A stretch of 64,000 nt of DNA from Pachyseris speciosa. Taxonomy: Eukaryota; Cnidaria; Anthozoa; Scleractinia; Pachyseridae. Shown here one piece after another: positions 55,970 to 64,000 of this stretch. The stretch lies in the NCBI GenBank assembly GCA_016490735.1, contig JAEMWC010000211.1:527501-591500 (forward strand), given 5' to 3'. Every line of letters starts with the position of its first letter. Position 1 is the stretch's first letter. The translations under genes and the position numbers were made by a program. A model generated the notes under the pieces. It had not been told where the DNA came from. It worked only from the letters and a program-made list of their open reading frames with translations, and ran no database searches.

Positions 55970-58900
55970 GTAAGTTTGATAATTTGATCTTGTTTTTACA
56001 CTCAGAATCTCGTACCCACGAGTTCTGCGAATTACCCAAGTTGCGTGCAAGTTGTGAGTCAACTAAATCGTTAAAAACCGCTAAAACGTTAGACCGCGAG
56101 CAAGCGTTTCCTTCCCCCATTTCTGAAGTGTGCATTGGGTCTAGCGCGCGGCTAGACTGCGAGTAGTCTCTAATTTCGGCGATATTATATGGATTGTGCG
56201 ATTTTTGGGCGCTCCCCTCGCGTCGCGTCTCCTCGCAACTTCGCGCGTGCGCGTGTCTTTCGCCCGCCTCACAGTCCATCGCCGAAATTAGAGACTACTC
56301 GCAGTCTAGCGCGTGGCAAGAGAGGAGCCGTGCGAAACGCAGTAGAAAATGAGGCATCTCTCCTCGTTATCTTCTCTAGTTTGCATAATTTTGCTTTCCG
56401 TTCGCGGCAGTGATCTGAGCTGAAAAGGACGACTGCTCGTAGCCGGCCTACTAAAATTTGTTCATTCAAATGACAGATGGCGTTTTTCTTTTGGCCGTGT
56501 TTTCGGTGGAAAGTGGATCCGGGCAGTCCTTGCAGCAAATGAAAGCTCTTTCATCGATCAGTCGCATCTGAGGTGCTCTTTATCATGGTTGTAAAATGTA
56601 ATTCTAAGTCGACGACGAAATTTTACTATGATCAAATTGTAGCGATTACAGTAAGAGGAATTTAGCAGTACAGCTATACCTCCATGAGGCACTGTTGCTG
56701 AATTATTTTCGTTTACTTAGTTACATCACCGATTGGAAGGAAAAATAGAAAATTCCAACTGCCAGTCAATAAGGCCAAGACGCAAAACCCAACTCCACCA
56801 CGATAGATTTTTCTCCGACGCCGTACCAATGCATGTTTTCTAGCGATCTCAAAATCAACTATTTTTAATTGCCACTTCTACGCTTTCGAGGATTAACGTA
56901 ACAAGGCGCAATGTTGTCTCGAAATTGAGTAACTTCCAAATTAACTAACTATCTTCGGCCGTGTTAAATAACTGGTGTTCATTTAGTACGGTGTTACTCT
57001 TGGCAGATTTTTTAATTGTTTCTTAACAGAAACATGCAGTGCATTGCATCGTAGCAGCGTCTTAAGTCAAAAGAAAACATGTCAGACAATGCAACGCTCA
57101 AAAACTTTCAGTTGTGTTGCCATAATCGTTGAGAAAACAAAAACCGACTTCTTCTCTTCGTAACCGATCCGGCAACACTGTGCCAAGATTGGCGCAAACC
57201 AGAGGACGTGTACCTTCGACATGAAGCGGGAACAGACTGCTTTGGATGCACTGCATAGGGTGCATGTTGTAAGATCAAACGCATATGCTCGTGCACGCGA
57301 TGCAGCATTGAAACTTTGGGTGTCTTTGTTTACTGTTCATGCGCACAAATTCAAACCAGATGAACTTCATGCAACTTGTAGCGGAGACAGAATTTTGTCC
57401 CTGCAACATGTTCCTGCGCTATGCCACCGCTACAGGTCCGATAAAGTGTGTCGATCTGTGGGACAATTTGCAAGGGCATGCATTGCCTAGTACGCACCGT
57501 CTACCGGTACAGCCATATCAGCCGGGCAGTGGCAACCATGAACAGCTGTTTCGTCCTTGTTACGGTCCATCAGAATAGCATAGCCAGCTCTTTTGCCCAT
57601 TACTGCTGAGGCTTGTACCTAGCACTCTTTTAAGCGGCAGCTCCACACAACACACGAGGGAGCTGTAGCTGGGAACTGCACGCAGTTCTCCCACGGCATT
57701 CGCTGGTCAGTTAATACAATAAAGAAAAAAATGAAAACAAGTGACATACTCAGACATCAACCCACGGCCAGGCCAGTACCTTACGCATGCGTACAGCCAT
57801 ATACAAGGAAGAAACAGCTGTCCATGGCTACCACTGCCCGGGTGGTATGGTTGTGCGCATGCGTAAGGTACTGGCCTGGCCGTGGGTTGACGTCTGAGTT
57901 TGTCACTTGCCTTAATGTTTTTCTTCTTGCTAATATTTGATCTGTTTGCAGGACCTATGAAACGGGATCCCCAGCGGCGAAGAGTTAGGCCTGGGAAAAA
58001 AGGTCAGAGATGAAAATGTAAAGAAGTTACCAACACAAATCATTGTCAGTTGTAAAGCAATTCAGTAACTCAGAAAAAAAGCTTTGGATTTTAATTTCTA
58101 TTTCGGTGACGGTGTAGGGATTTTTCCAGGGATCAGTTTTGTCGAAAGAGGAAAAATACTGCTAGAAAAATCTATTGCAGCTACTTCGGGTGATATTAAT
58201 CAATATTTCCTGTTATTGTATTTTCTTTTCCCAAGGTGACTTAGATGTAAACACTAGTTTCGTGAACTTGCATGAAGTTTTTGTAAAAATTACGATATTT
58301 TTGTGCAAGTGCATGTACATGTAATTGCCTTCTGTAAAAGATTTGACGGATTTGACGGCCATCACTTCACTTCGCTGCCGTACGCGCGTTTTAATTTCGA
58401 AGGAAAATAATTCTGCTCGATTTTTTTTACCGACGCATATATTGTCGCACGCAGAGATGGGCTGATAATCTTCGTCCGTTTAGCCAATCAGAATGCAGAT
58501 AATATTTGTTGCCCAGCCTTTAAGCCTGGTTTTCACTAGCGACGCAAGCAAAAGCGCAAGCATAAGCGCAAGCACAAGAGCGCTTATTCACCGTGAAAAC
58601 GGGCTTAACGCAAGCATACATATAAGCGCAAGCACAAGCGCAAGGATAAAAAATTTTCCATTTCCTTGTGCTTGTGCTTATGCTTGCGTTCGCTTGCGTA
58701 GTGTTCGTTTTCACTTGGCATAAGCTACTTATGTTTGCGCTCATGCTTCCTTTGTGCTTGTGTCGCTTTGATGATCTGTTTTTTTTAAGTAAGAGACAAA
58801 AATGGACAAGATTATTATCAGTTGCTTGCAATGTTCTAGGTCAGACTGTCTTTAGCCGCATATGTTCGTGTGCTAAATAATAAGGAGATTCATAGAGGAA

Positions 58901-61900
58901 TCGTCGTTGTCATGTTTCATCGACAAAGCTCACTTCCGGCGATTCTGCGCAAGCGCTAACAAAAAATAACACAACAACAAGAATGCCGCCATGTTGGATT
59001 ATCACATATGTCGTATGTATTTTTGAGGTCACATATTTAATTAATATGTTAAGAGAAGTGTCTATATGAATGTTTGCAAGTTCAACGGCGAGACGAAAGA
59101 TTTTAACATAGCCAAACTATTTGCAGATGTTTTCAATGGTTTGCGAAATTGAAGTAGTAGCAAATTGCAATTTTCAATTGTCTATTGGAAGCCCGAGTGA
59201 AGGTCTATATGGCGCCTAGTTTTAAACTGTGTTCTTGGTAGACAATACCAATAGAATCAGTCCCTTATTTTGCAGATGACACAAATTCATTCCAAAATGA
59301 CCAGGAACTCGAAGGTAAGTTTCGATTCAGATTTACCGTAAAATAAAATATACGTAGTAATTTTAGAAATTACCTAATTACCAAGTGGTACAAAAAGTCA
59401 CAACTTCGAGTGGGGTGGCAGGGTCCCGAGGGAAAATAGCGGTGGAGTCTATTCCCCGGGTACCCTTAGATACCCTAGTGTAGTTTATCATCGCAAAGAC
59501 TTCAAAATTTGAAAGCGCACTGTCACGTTATGTTCAAAATGTGTTTCCTTTGGTTGTGCTGAAAAATTTCAAATACTTAGAGTTGGAATTTTTTGGAGTT
59601 TTAAGCTTTGCGCGATAACTTATGGAAGAGCAAAAAACTAATTAAGTATTTTATTCTTATGTCTTTCACAGATTATCCAGATGCGGAATATGACTGGTAT
59701 GTTGAATTAACGAACGAAAGAACGAATGAATTAATGAATTAACGAGTGAGTGAGTGAGTGATTGAATGAAGGAAGGAAGGAAGGAAGGAAGGAAGGAAGG
59801 AAGGAAGGAAGGAAGGAAGGAAGGAAGGAATGAACACCTTTATTTAAACAGGGAAGTCCCTTCAAAATATATATACAACTGACCTGCCCGTGGAATATAA
59901 AATGGCATAATTCACGAAGTAAGAACAATAACGGACATAAAGTATCTAGCAAAAGAAGTAAATTTGCGATGACAATCTATTACAAATGACACAACCACCG
60001 TAATAAAAGGAACGCTCTCATGGCGGCTTCGGCGCGAACTCTCAGTAAATAAAAGATATTACTATGCCCGAGACTTAACTCCTTACAATGCAAGCAAGAT
60101 AGCTAAGAAAAAAGTTAATTGATTTGGCAATGTTATTTTTTGTTCTTAGTTAACTGACATGGCAATGTTATTCCTTGTTTTAGGGATCAGGTACTTGGAG
60201 CGACTTCTACAGGTAGTTCATGTCAATATTTCATGAGAAATGCCAACATTTCATAAAATAAAAATCTTAAACCATCATCAATAAGTGCTTAGAAAACAAC
60301 AACGCCCTATGTGTTTGTTATAATTTTGTGAACAAGTAGTTATTTTTCCCGGACTGGATATCAACAGTCGCCTGACATACAGACTAACGACTAAATCAGG
60401 ACTGAATACTGAGATATCATATATTTTAACTGCGGGTTAAGGAATGAAAATGAGAGTGATCATGGCAGTTATGAACACTACTTAAGCAGTAGTGAAAATA
60501 AAGCCTGAAAAAAATCAGGCTTGTGCGGGAGTCAAACCCACGACCTCTGCAATACCATGAGTGCAGCACTCTGCCAACTGAGCAAACAAGCCAACTGGAA
60601 ACTGGTCATTTTGTTGGTTCGTAATAAACCCGTAAGCGATTAATAAATGACTGAATATATGAAAATCATACATTCGAACTGTGGGTTAAGGAATGAAGAT
60701 GTGAGTGATCGTCCCGCGGGGAACTAAAACAATTTTAATACGGGGAGGCTCCGCCCCGAGGTCTGACCCCTTACCCTATTTATATACCATTTTTGACAGA
60801 AAAGATACCCCTTTCGTATACCTTCGATTGAAAAATGGTACCCCTTTCGTATACCTAAAACAGGAAGTCTTCTTGTCGTTCGATAAATCAAAACAGTACA
60901 GTCAAAAGGTATGTGTTTTCGAAATATTTTAATGAAAGGCCCTTTTAAATACCTCAATGACAGATTTACCTACTCTTTCATATAGTTCGACTCATGAAAT
61001 CCCTACCCTTTCATATACCAGAAGCGTGAAAAAGGTACCCCTTTCGGGCGGAGCCTCCCCGTATAGGCCATTATAGGGAGTGCCCCCCTCCCCCCCCGGA
61101 GTGATCGTTGCAGTTGGGGATAGAGCCTGAAAACATTTCAGGCTTGTACGTACAAACCTAAATTTTTGTCATTGTCGTTGTCACTGTTGACTGTTGATTT
61201 TAATTTCTTTTATTATACTAGTTAGCACAATTATTTGTATATATTCTTACATTTGTATTTATTCTTGTAATCATTTCTTGAGATCTTGTTGTATTTCATT
61301 TTTATATATATTTTTTATATTTTATACTGTTGTAAATTTAGCGCATAAGATTATAGTCATATAGAGTTATGCGCTCTATAAGTATTAAAGATTATTATTA
61401 TTTTACTGTCATTGTCATTGTCATTATTTTTCTTCTTATTTATTAATCTTTTCTTTTTTGCAGTCAACGAAAAATCGGGAAAAATTTTTAATGAGATGAT
61501 ACCAAGACCGGGACGAAAAAGGTAAGTGCTGCCGACGTCAGTAATAATAGTCTCTATTCTCAACCAAACAGTGAATCCGTAAAGGTTTCTTTGTTTGTAA
61601 ATGGAGCTGTTTGAATAGGAGTGGGGGTAGTGGGGGTGGGGGGCGAGGTACTTATTTAGATAAGTTATATGAGTGTGTGCCCCCCCCCCCCCCCACACAC
61701 ACACACACACACCCCTTCCCCGAAGGTACAGTTTTCGAAAATTTCTCCAATTTTACCTCTTTGGTCAGAATTGAAGGACTTAGTTTCTCGTGCATTTAGG
61801 GAGTTTAAGCATAGCCGTTTTTGTCTCAAATTCGGAACGTTTTTAGCAGAAGAGCGTGAGGTTGAACCACGATTACGAGAGTTGCCGAATCTGTGACAAT

Positions 61901-63556
61901 GAACCATTCTTTAACGATTAAAACAACACTGCAAATTAAGGAGGAAAGAAAGACGCTGTTCGAATAAAATAAGTAAAACTTGTTGTGAATTATGTAATAA
62001 ATTAACACCAAGTTCTGTTCAGTGCAAACCAAAATATTGAGCGGGAAGAAATTATATCAGTTTTGTCCGGCTACATTCAAACTTACTGTCAGCGGACACC
62101 CTCGGGACAGAGCAAGATGTACGCTTACAGGAGGTTGAGAGACTTTTAAGTGCCGTAGGATGTAGGGTGCGTCAATGATGCCTTCTATTTGAATTCGCAA
62201 GTCTACGTTGCAAGAACAAAAATAGCGGATATTTAAGAATCTGGACGCTAAATGGAGAAAAAATCATCAGAGGTGTAATGTCAATGGGGTGGGACTGCCG
62301 CTTGATCTCGGGGAGGAGTCCAGGAGGTTATTTTAGTCCCTGGTGCTTCTCGAAAGTGTCTGCTTCCGCTTACAGGAGCTGTTTCAATGGGAAAATAGCC
62401 GGAACAATGGTTTGTTGTCCGCTTATAGGAGGTCTCCTTTTACGGGAGGTTTCCACAATCGAAGATTCGACTGTATATTATTCAACTAAAAAAAGGAATG
62501 TGCAGATTCTCAAGGGGTCCCACAATCCCTGACTCCTTGTTGTTTCTGGAATGCTGCCTCAGCTGGCGAAGGACAGAGTTTTAAGGTTATCCACGACGTG
62601 GCACCTGATTACAGCTGTAAATTGCTTAGTCAGAAAACATCAACTAGGTATTCGCTCAGATCCAAGTTAAGAACTATGCTTGAGGATCCAAGTGGCAAGA
62701 TGAATCAGTAGCCATTTAATTTTATCAAGTTTTAGAAACTTTAATCAGGGAAATTGTTTGTATACAGGGTTAACCTCACGATCTCCCTATGTTTTTGTAT
62801 TTGTGTTGTAACCTCCTGAATAAAATGTTATGTTATGTTACGTTACGTTACGTTACGTCACGTCACGTCACGTCATGTCATGTCATGTCATGTCATTTCA
62901 TGTCATGTCATGCCATGTCATGTCATGTCATGTCATGTTATGTTATGTTATGTTATGTTATGTTATGATGCTCTCAACACTCGGAGGAAGAGCATTCTGT
63001 TATGCAGCCCCGAAGCTCTGAAAAAATCTGCCCTGTGAAATATCTAGCCTTGACTCTCTTTAAAGTTTCAAATGTCATCTTAAAACATATCTTTTTAAAC
63101 AAAATTTTAACTTTGAAATTTATATATTCTAATTCGACAAAACATTTATTGTTTACCTTTTTATTATTTCTTTTGTTTAGCGCTGAATGGGGCATACACT
63201 ACTTTTGCAGGATAAAATCAGTAGGCCCGAGTTAAGGCTAATTTGAGCTTATTGTTACAAAGAATCAAACAGGGTAATTTGTTTTAACCCAAACTGAACA
63301 CCTAATATTTAGTGAAACCACTAAAAGATAAATGCCCGCTGATGATCCTCAAGTCACTACACTCAATACAGTCAATGCTTTTCTCGTTTATCCCAGGACC
63401 TTCGCAGAGGAATCCAGTTTCATCGAAACTCCGCCACACTGTAAGTGTACAATTATGGTATTTTGCGATTACAATGACAAAGGTCCCTGATAACAAATCA
63501 CTCAAGGTTGAATTCTCGTTTATTTCAGTGTTACTTGCTAGACCTGGAAGAAAAAG
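55912..63556 (+). CDS. RPamide/PRPamide-like neuropeptide precursor (partial at 3')
   Basis: Eight exons, 55912-55969, 57952-58002, 59276-59314, 59672-59696, 60184-60212, 61464-61521, 63397-63440 and 63529-63556, join into 110 codons plus two bases without a stop, and every junction phase agrees. Order: signal peptide; GPMKR, DPQRRR and VRPGKK; acidic spacers; IPRPGRK; another spacer; LARPGRK. Gly followed by two or three basic residues is the cleavage and C-terminal amidation signal of secreted peptides, so predicted products end in -RP-amide. Cnidaria use RPamides, and hydrozoan W/RPRPamides trigger oocyte maturation. Products would be stored in neurosecretory vesicles and act on GPCRs or peptide-gated channels (inference). 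The gene continues past the window. A non-neural secreted protein is possible but less likely. Confidence 0.75.
56153..56308. mobile_element. 9-bp-duplication foldback MITE, copy 2
   Basis: TAGACTGCGAGTAGTCTC arms as at 22065-22194; flanks GCGCGCGGC (56144-56152) and GCGCGTGGC (56309-56317) are a 9-bp duplication with one change. In intron 1 of the precursor gene. Confidence 0.88.
57060..57640 (+). other. Intron segment related to the nearby foldback
   Basis: 57505-57570 (ACAGCCATAT..GGGCAGTGG..ACAGCTGTTTC) matches, in reverse, the loop of the MITE at 57738-57909. An 89-codon frame at 57221-57490 has no recognisable domain. This may be the remains of a parent element. Confidence 0.4.
57738..57909. 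mobile_element. Foldback MITE just upstream of exon 2
   Basis: CAAGTGACATACTCAGAC and its inverted copy close a 172-bp element whose arms continue through AACCCACGGCCAGGCCAGTA. It ends 42 bp before exon 2 of the precursor gene. Confidence 0.85.
57952..58002 (+). CDS. Precursor exon 2: first RPG module
   Basis: TTTGCAG|G acceptor; donor AAAAAAG|GTCAGA. 51 nt, phase 1 in and out. Encodes GPMKRDPQRRRVRPGKK: KR and RRR are proprotein-convertase sites and GKK the amidation/cleavage site. Likely mature end is VRP-amide, perhaps N-terminally extended to the Gln. Confidence 0.75.
58516..58722. mobile_element. Foldback repeat of GCGCAAGCACAAGC motifs
   Basis: Starts CCTGGTTTTCACTAGCGACG and ends with the complementary CGCTTGCGTAGTGTTCGTTT, with GCGCAAGCATAAGCGCAAGC strings in both orientations. 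The Ala/Cys-rich open frames across it are artefacts. Confidence 0.7.
58906..59150 (+). repeat. Dispersed repeat, uninterrupted copy
   Basis: Matches the two outer parts of 33660-34170. Confidence 0.7.
59276..59314 (+). CDS. Precursor exon 3: acidic spacer
   Basis: TTATTTTGCAG acceptor and GAAG|GTAAGT donor. 39 nt, phase 1 in and out: DDTNSFQNDQELE. Acidic spacers between basic peptides are typical of such precursors. Confidence 0.65.
59672..59696 (+). CDS. Precursor exon 4: acidic spacer, 25-nt micro-exon
   Basis: GTCTTTCACAG acceptor, GACTG|GTATGT donor; DYPDAEYD. Enters phase 1, leaves phase 2, completed in frame by exon 5. Confidence 0.6.
59768..59829. repeat. (GGAA)n microsatellite
   Basis: About 15 GGAA units, preceded by GAGTGAGTGAGTGATTGAATG. 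In intron 4 of the precursor gene. Confidence 0.95.
60184..60212 (+). CDS. Precursor exon 5: spacer, 29-nt micro-exon
   Basis: CTTGTTTTAG acceptor, ACAG|GTAGTT donor. With the two bases from exon 4 it reads WDQVLGATST and returns to phase 1. Confidence 0.55.
60420..60612 (-). mobile_element. tRNA-derived SINE
   Basis: A minus-strand tRNA-like head (60518-60592) is followed by GCACAAGCCTGATTTTTTTC, ACTACTGCTTAAGTAGTGTT and the body also seen at 30110-30235. A second partial copy (60640-60711 plus 61108-61160) lies next to it, split by the insertion at 60712. Confidence 0.8.
60518..60592 (-). tRNA. tRNA-like head of the SINE
   Basis: 75 nt with a perfect seven-pair acceptor (GGCTTGT/ACAAGCC), a good D arm and T arm, and a five-pair anticodon stem (CTGCA/TGCAG) whose loop is 10 nt (CTCATGGTAT) rather than 7, so it cannot be read as a normal tRNA. 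A and B boxes are intact. Confidence 0.55.
60712..61098. mobile_element. Insertion with 9-bp target duplication in a SINE
   Basis: GAGTGATCG occurs at 60703-60711 and 61099-61107 and the SINE body resumes after it. Within the 387-bp insert ATACGGGGAGGCTCCGCCC (60738) and its complement (ending 61063) form an inverted pair around repeated GTACCCCTTTCGTATACC motifs. Confidence 0.8.
61464..61521 (+). CDS. Precursor exon 6: second RPG module
   Basis: Strong acceptor TCTTTTCTTTTTTGCAG; donor AAAAG|GTAAGT. 58 nt, phase 1 to 2. Ends IFNEMIPRPGRK, and the split codon AG|G of exon 7 adds R, giving PRPGRKR: a convertase site and a PRP-amide end. Cleavage after the Glu would give MIPRP-amide. Confidence 0.8.
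61681..61714. repeat. C run and (CA)n
   Basis: C14 followed by ACACACACAC, about 160 bp after exon 6 in intron 6. Confidence 0.9.
62540..63110 (+). pseudogene. Non-LTR retrotransposon tails around a microsatellite
   Basis: At 62968-63110 the frame reads LGGRAFCYAAPKL then NLPCEISSLDSL and a LKTYLFKQNF segment, the LINE C-terminal signature with stops. Upstream 62540-62825 looks like another LINE 3' region ending AATAAAATGTTATG, whose tail expanded into the pentamer array. Confidence 0.6.
62826..62967. repeat. (TGTTA / CGTTA / TGTCA)n pentamer array
   Basis: About 28 pentamers in blocks: TGTTA, CGTTA, CGTCA, TGTCA, then TGTTA again. It sits between two LINE fragments. Confidence 0.95.
63397..63440 (+). 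CDS. Precursor exon 7: spacer
   Basis: GTTTATCCCAG acceptor, CACT|GTAAGT donor; 44 nt, phase 2 to 1. Completes the R of exon 6 then TFAEESSFIETPPH: acidic spacer and the probable N-terminal part of the next peptide. Confidence 0.65.
63529..63556 (+). CDS. Precursor exon 8: third RPG module
   Basis: CGTTTATTTCAG acceptor, AAAAAG|GTAAGA donor; 28 nt, phase 1 to 2. Reads LLLARPGRK with AG of the next codon, so the next exon most likely supplies an Arg. Same CCxGGAxGAAAAAG|GTAAG ending as exon 6. Confidence 0.75.
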
Positions 63557-64000
63557 GTAAGATAAAAAAGTAATTTTCTTGATATACTTACTCCAGTAAC
63601 ACCCTGGCTCCAAAGGTCCGTTCTCAAAATACCTAGGATAAAATAACCGGTTTGGTGAGATATGTGATCCTAAACTTGCATGGAAATGAGGCTGGTAACT
63701 CCCGTGGCCAGAGGTTATTTTTTTCCTCTCGGCGCTTCGCGCCTCATGTCCGCGGCTTCGCCGCGTAATTTTCCCCAACCAAACGCAAAATTAACCTCTG
63801 GCACCCAGGGTACTCTAGTAGACGCATAAGTGATAACAGCCCGCGGGACTGTTGATTTCGGGCAGGAATCTACCGCATTTTGTCGGGATAGGTGGTTAGC
63901 TCATCGCTTAGCCTTCACCCAACCCTGAGAGTAATGCACCTATCAATGTTAAGCCCGAGTTTGGGGGATGGGAGGGGGGGGGGAGTGAGGGTGGTCAAAT
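63557..64000. other. Intron 8 to the right edge
   Basis: A hairpin CCAGAGGTTATTTT...AAATTAACCTCTGG lies at 63706-63809 with GGCGCTTCGCGCC and GGCTTCGCCGC inside. No further exon was found before the edge. Confidence 0.5.

Noticed and set aside
58520..58831. Cys/Ala-rich open frames on both strands
   Set aside because: Produced by the GCGCAAGC foldback repeat.
63302..63778. 158-codon minus-strand frame at the right end
   Set aside because: Runs antisense through precursor exons 7 and 8 and a hairpin repeat; no domain seen.

Overview
This window is animal genomic DNA: AT-rich, genes broken by introns, and densely packed with nested transposons. The mix of repeats (tRNA-derived SINEs with a conserved central domain, short foldback MITEs, BEL/Pao and Ty3 retrotransposons, non-LTR retrotransposon tails) and a neuropeptide-type precursor ending its peptides in RPG plus basic residues point to an anthozoan cnidarian, most likely a stony coral or close relative. 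That assignment is inference; no ribosomal or mitochondrial marker is present.

Layout. From 1 to about 32.8 kb, two tandem head-to-tail copies of a DUF229 gene (alkaline-phosphatase/sulfatase-fold, signal-anchored) lie on the minus strand. Copy B (23028-32763) is complete: four exons in one continuous phase, about 667 codons. Copy A has exon 1 (13724-14180) and exon 2 (4236-4277) here; the rest lies off the left edge or is lost. Their introns and the gap between them are filled with transposons: a 3-kb element with minisatellite-bearing inverted ends (4564-7575), a Tc1-type MITE with a second MITE inside it (9743-10627), and a 6-kb inverted-arm composite around a dead THAP/DDE_Tnp_4 transposase (about 16.1-22.0 kb).

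From 33 to 48.5 kb there is mostly mobile DNA: two tandem 298-bp units carrying tRNA-like promoters, a broken Ty3-type element (36.1-39.9 kb), and a three-layer nest in which a BEL/Pao element (42015-48013) sits in a short MITE and is itself interrupted by a 520-bp inverted repeat with hammerhead-like cores. From 48.5 to 53 kb almost nothing is recognisable.

From 53.1 kb to the right edge is the most interesting locus: a plus-strand gene of very small exons. A signal-peptide exon (55912-55969) is followed by seven micro-exons of 25-58 nt whose phases all match. They encode acidic spacers and three RPG-(K/R)K modules, the hallmark of C-terminally amidated RPamide/PRPamide neuropeptides. The gene continues beyond 64 kb. 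A possible promoter and leader exon lies at 53101-53181.

The only host genes with strong support are the two DUF229 copies and the peptide precursor. Nearly everything else is transposon-derived, and many elements can be given exact borders from their terminal inverted repeats and target-site duplications.
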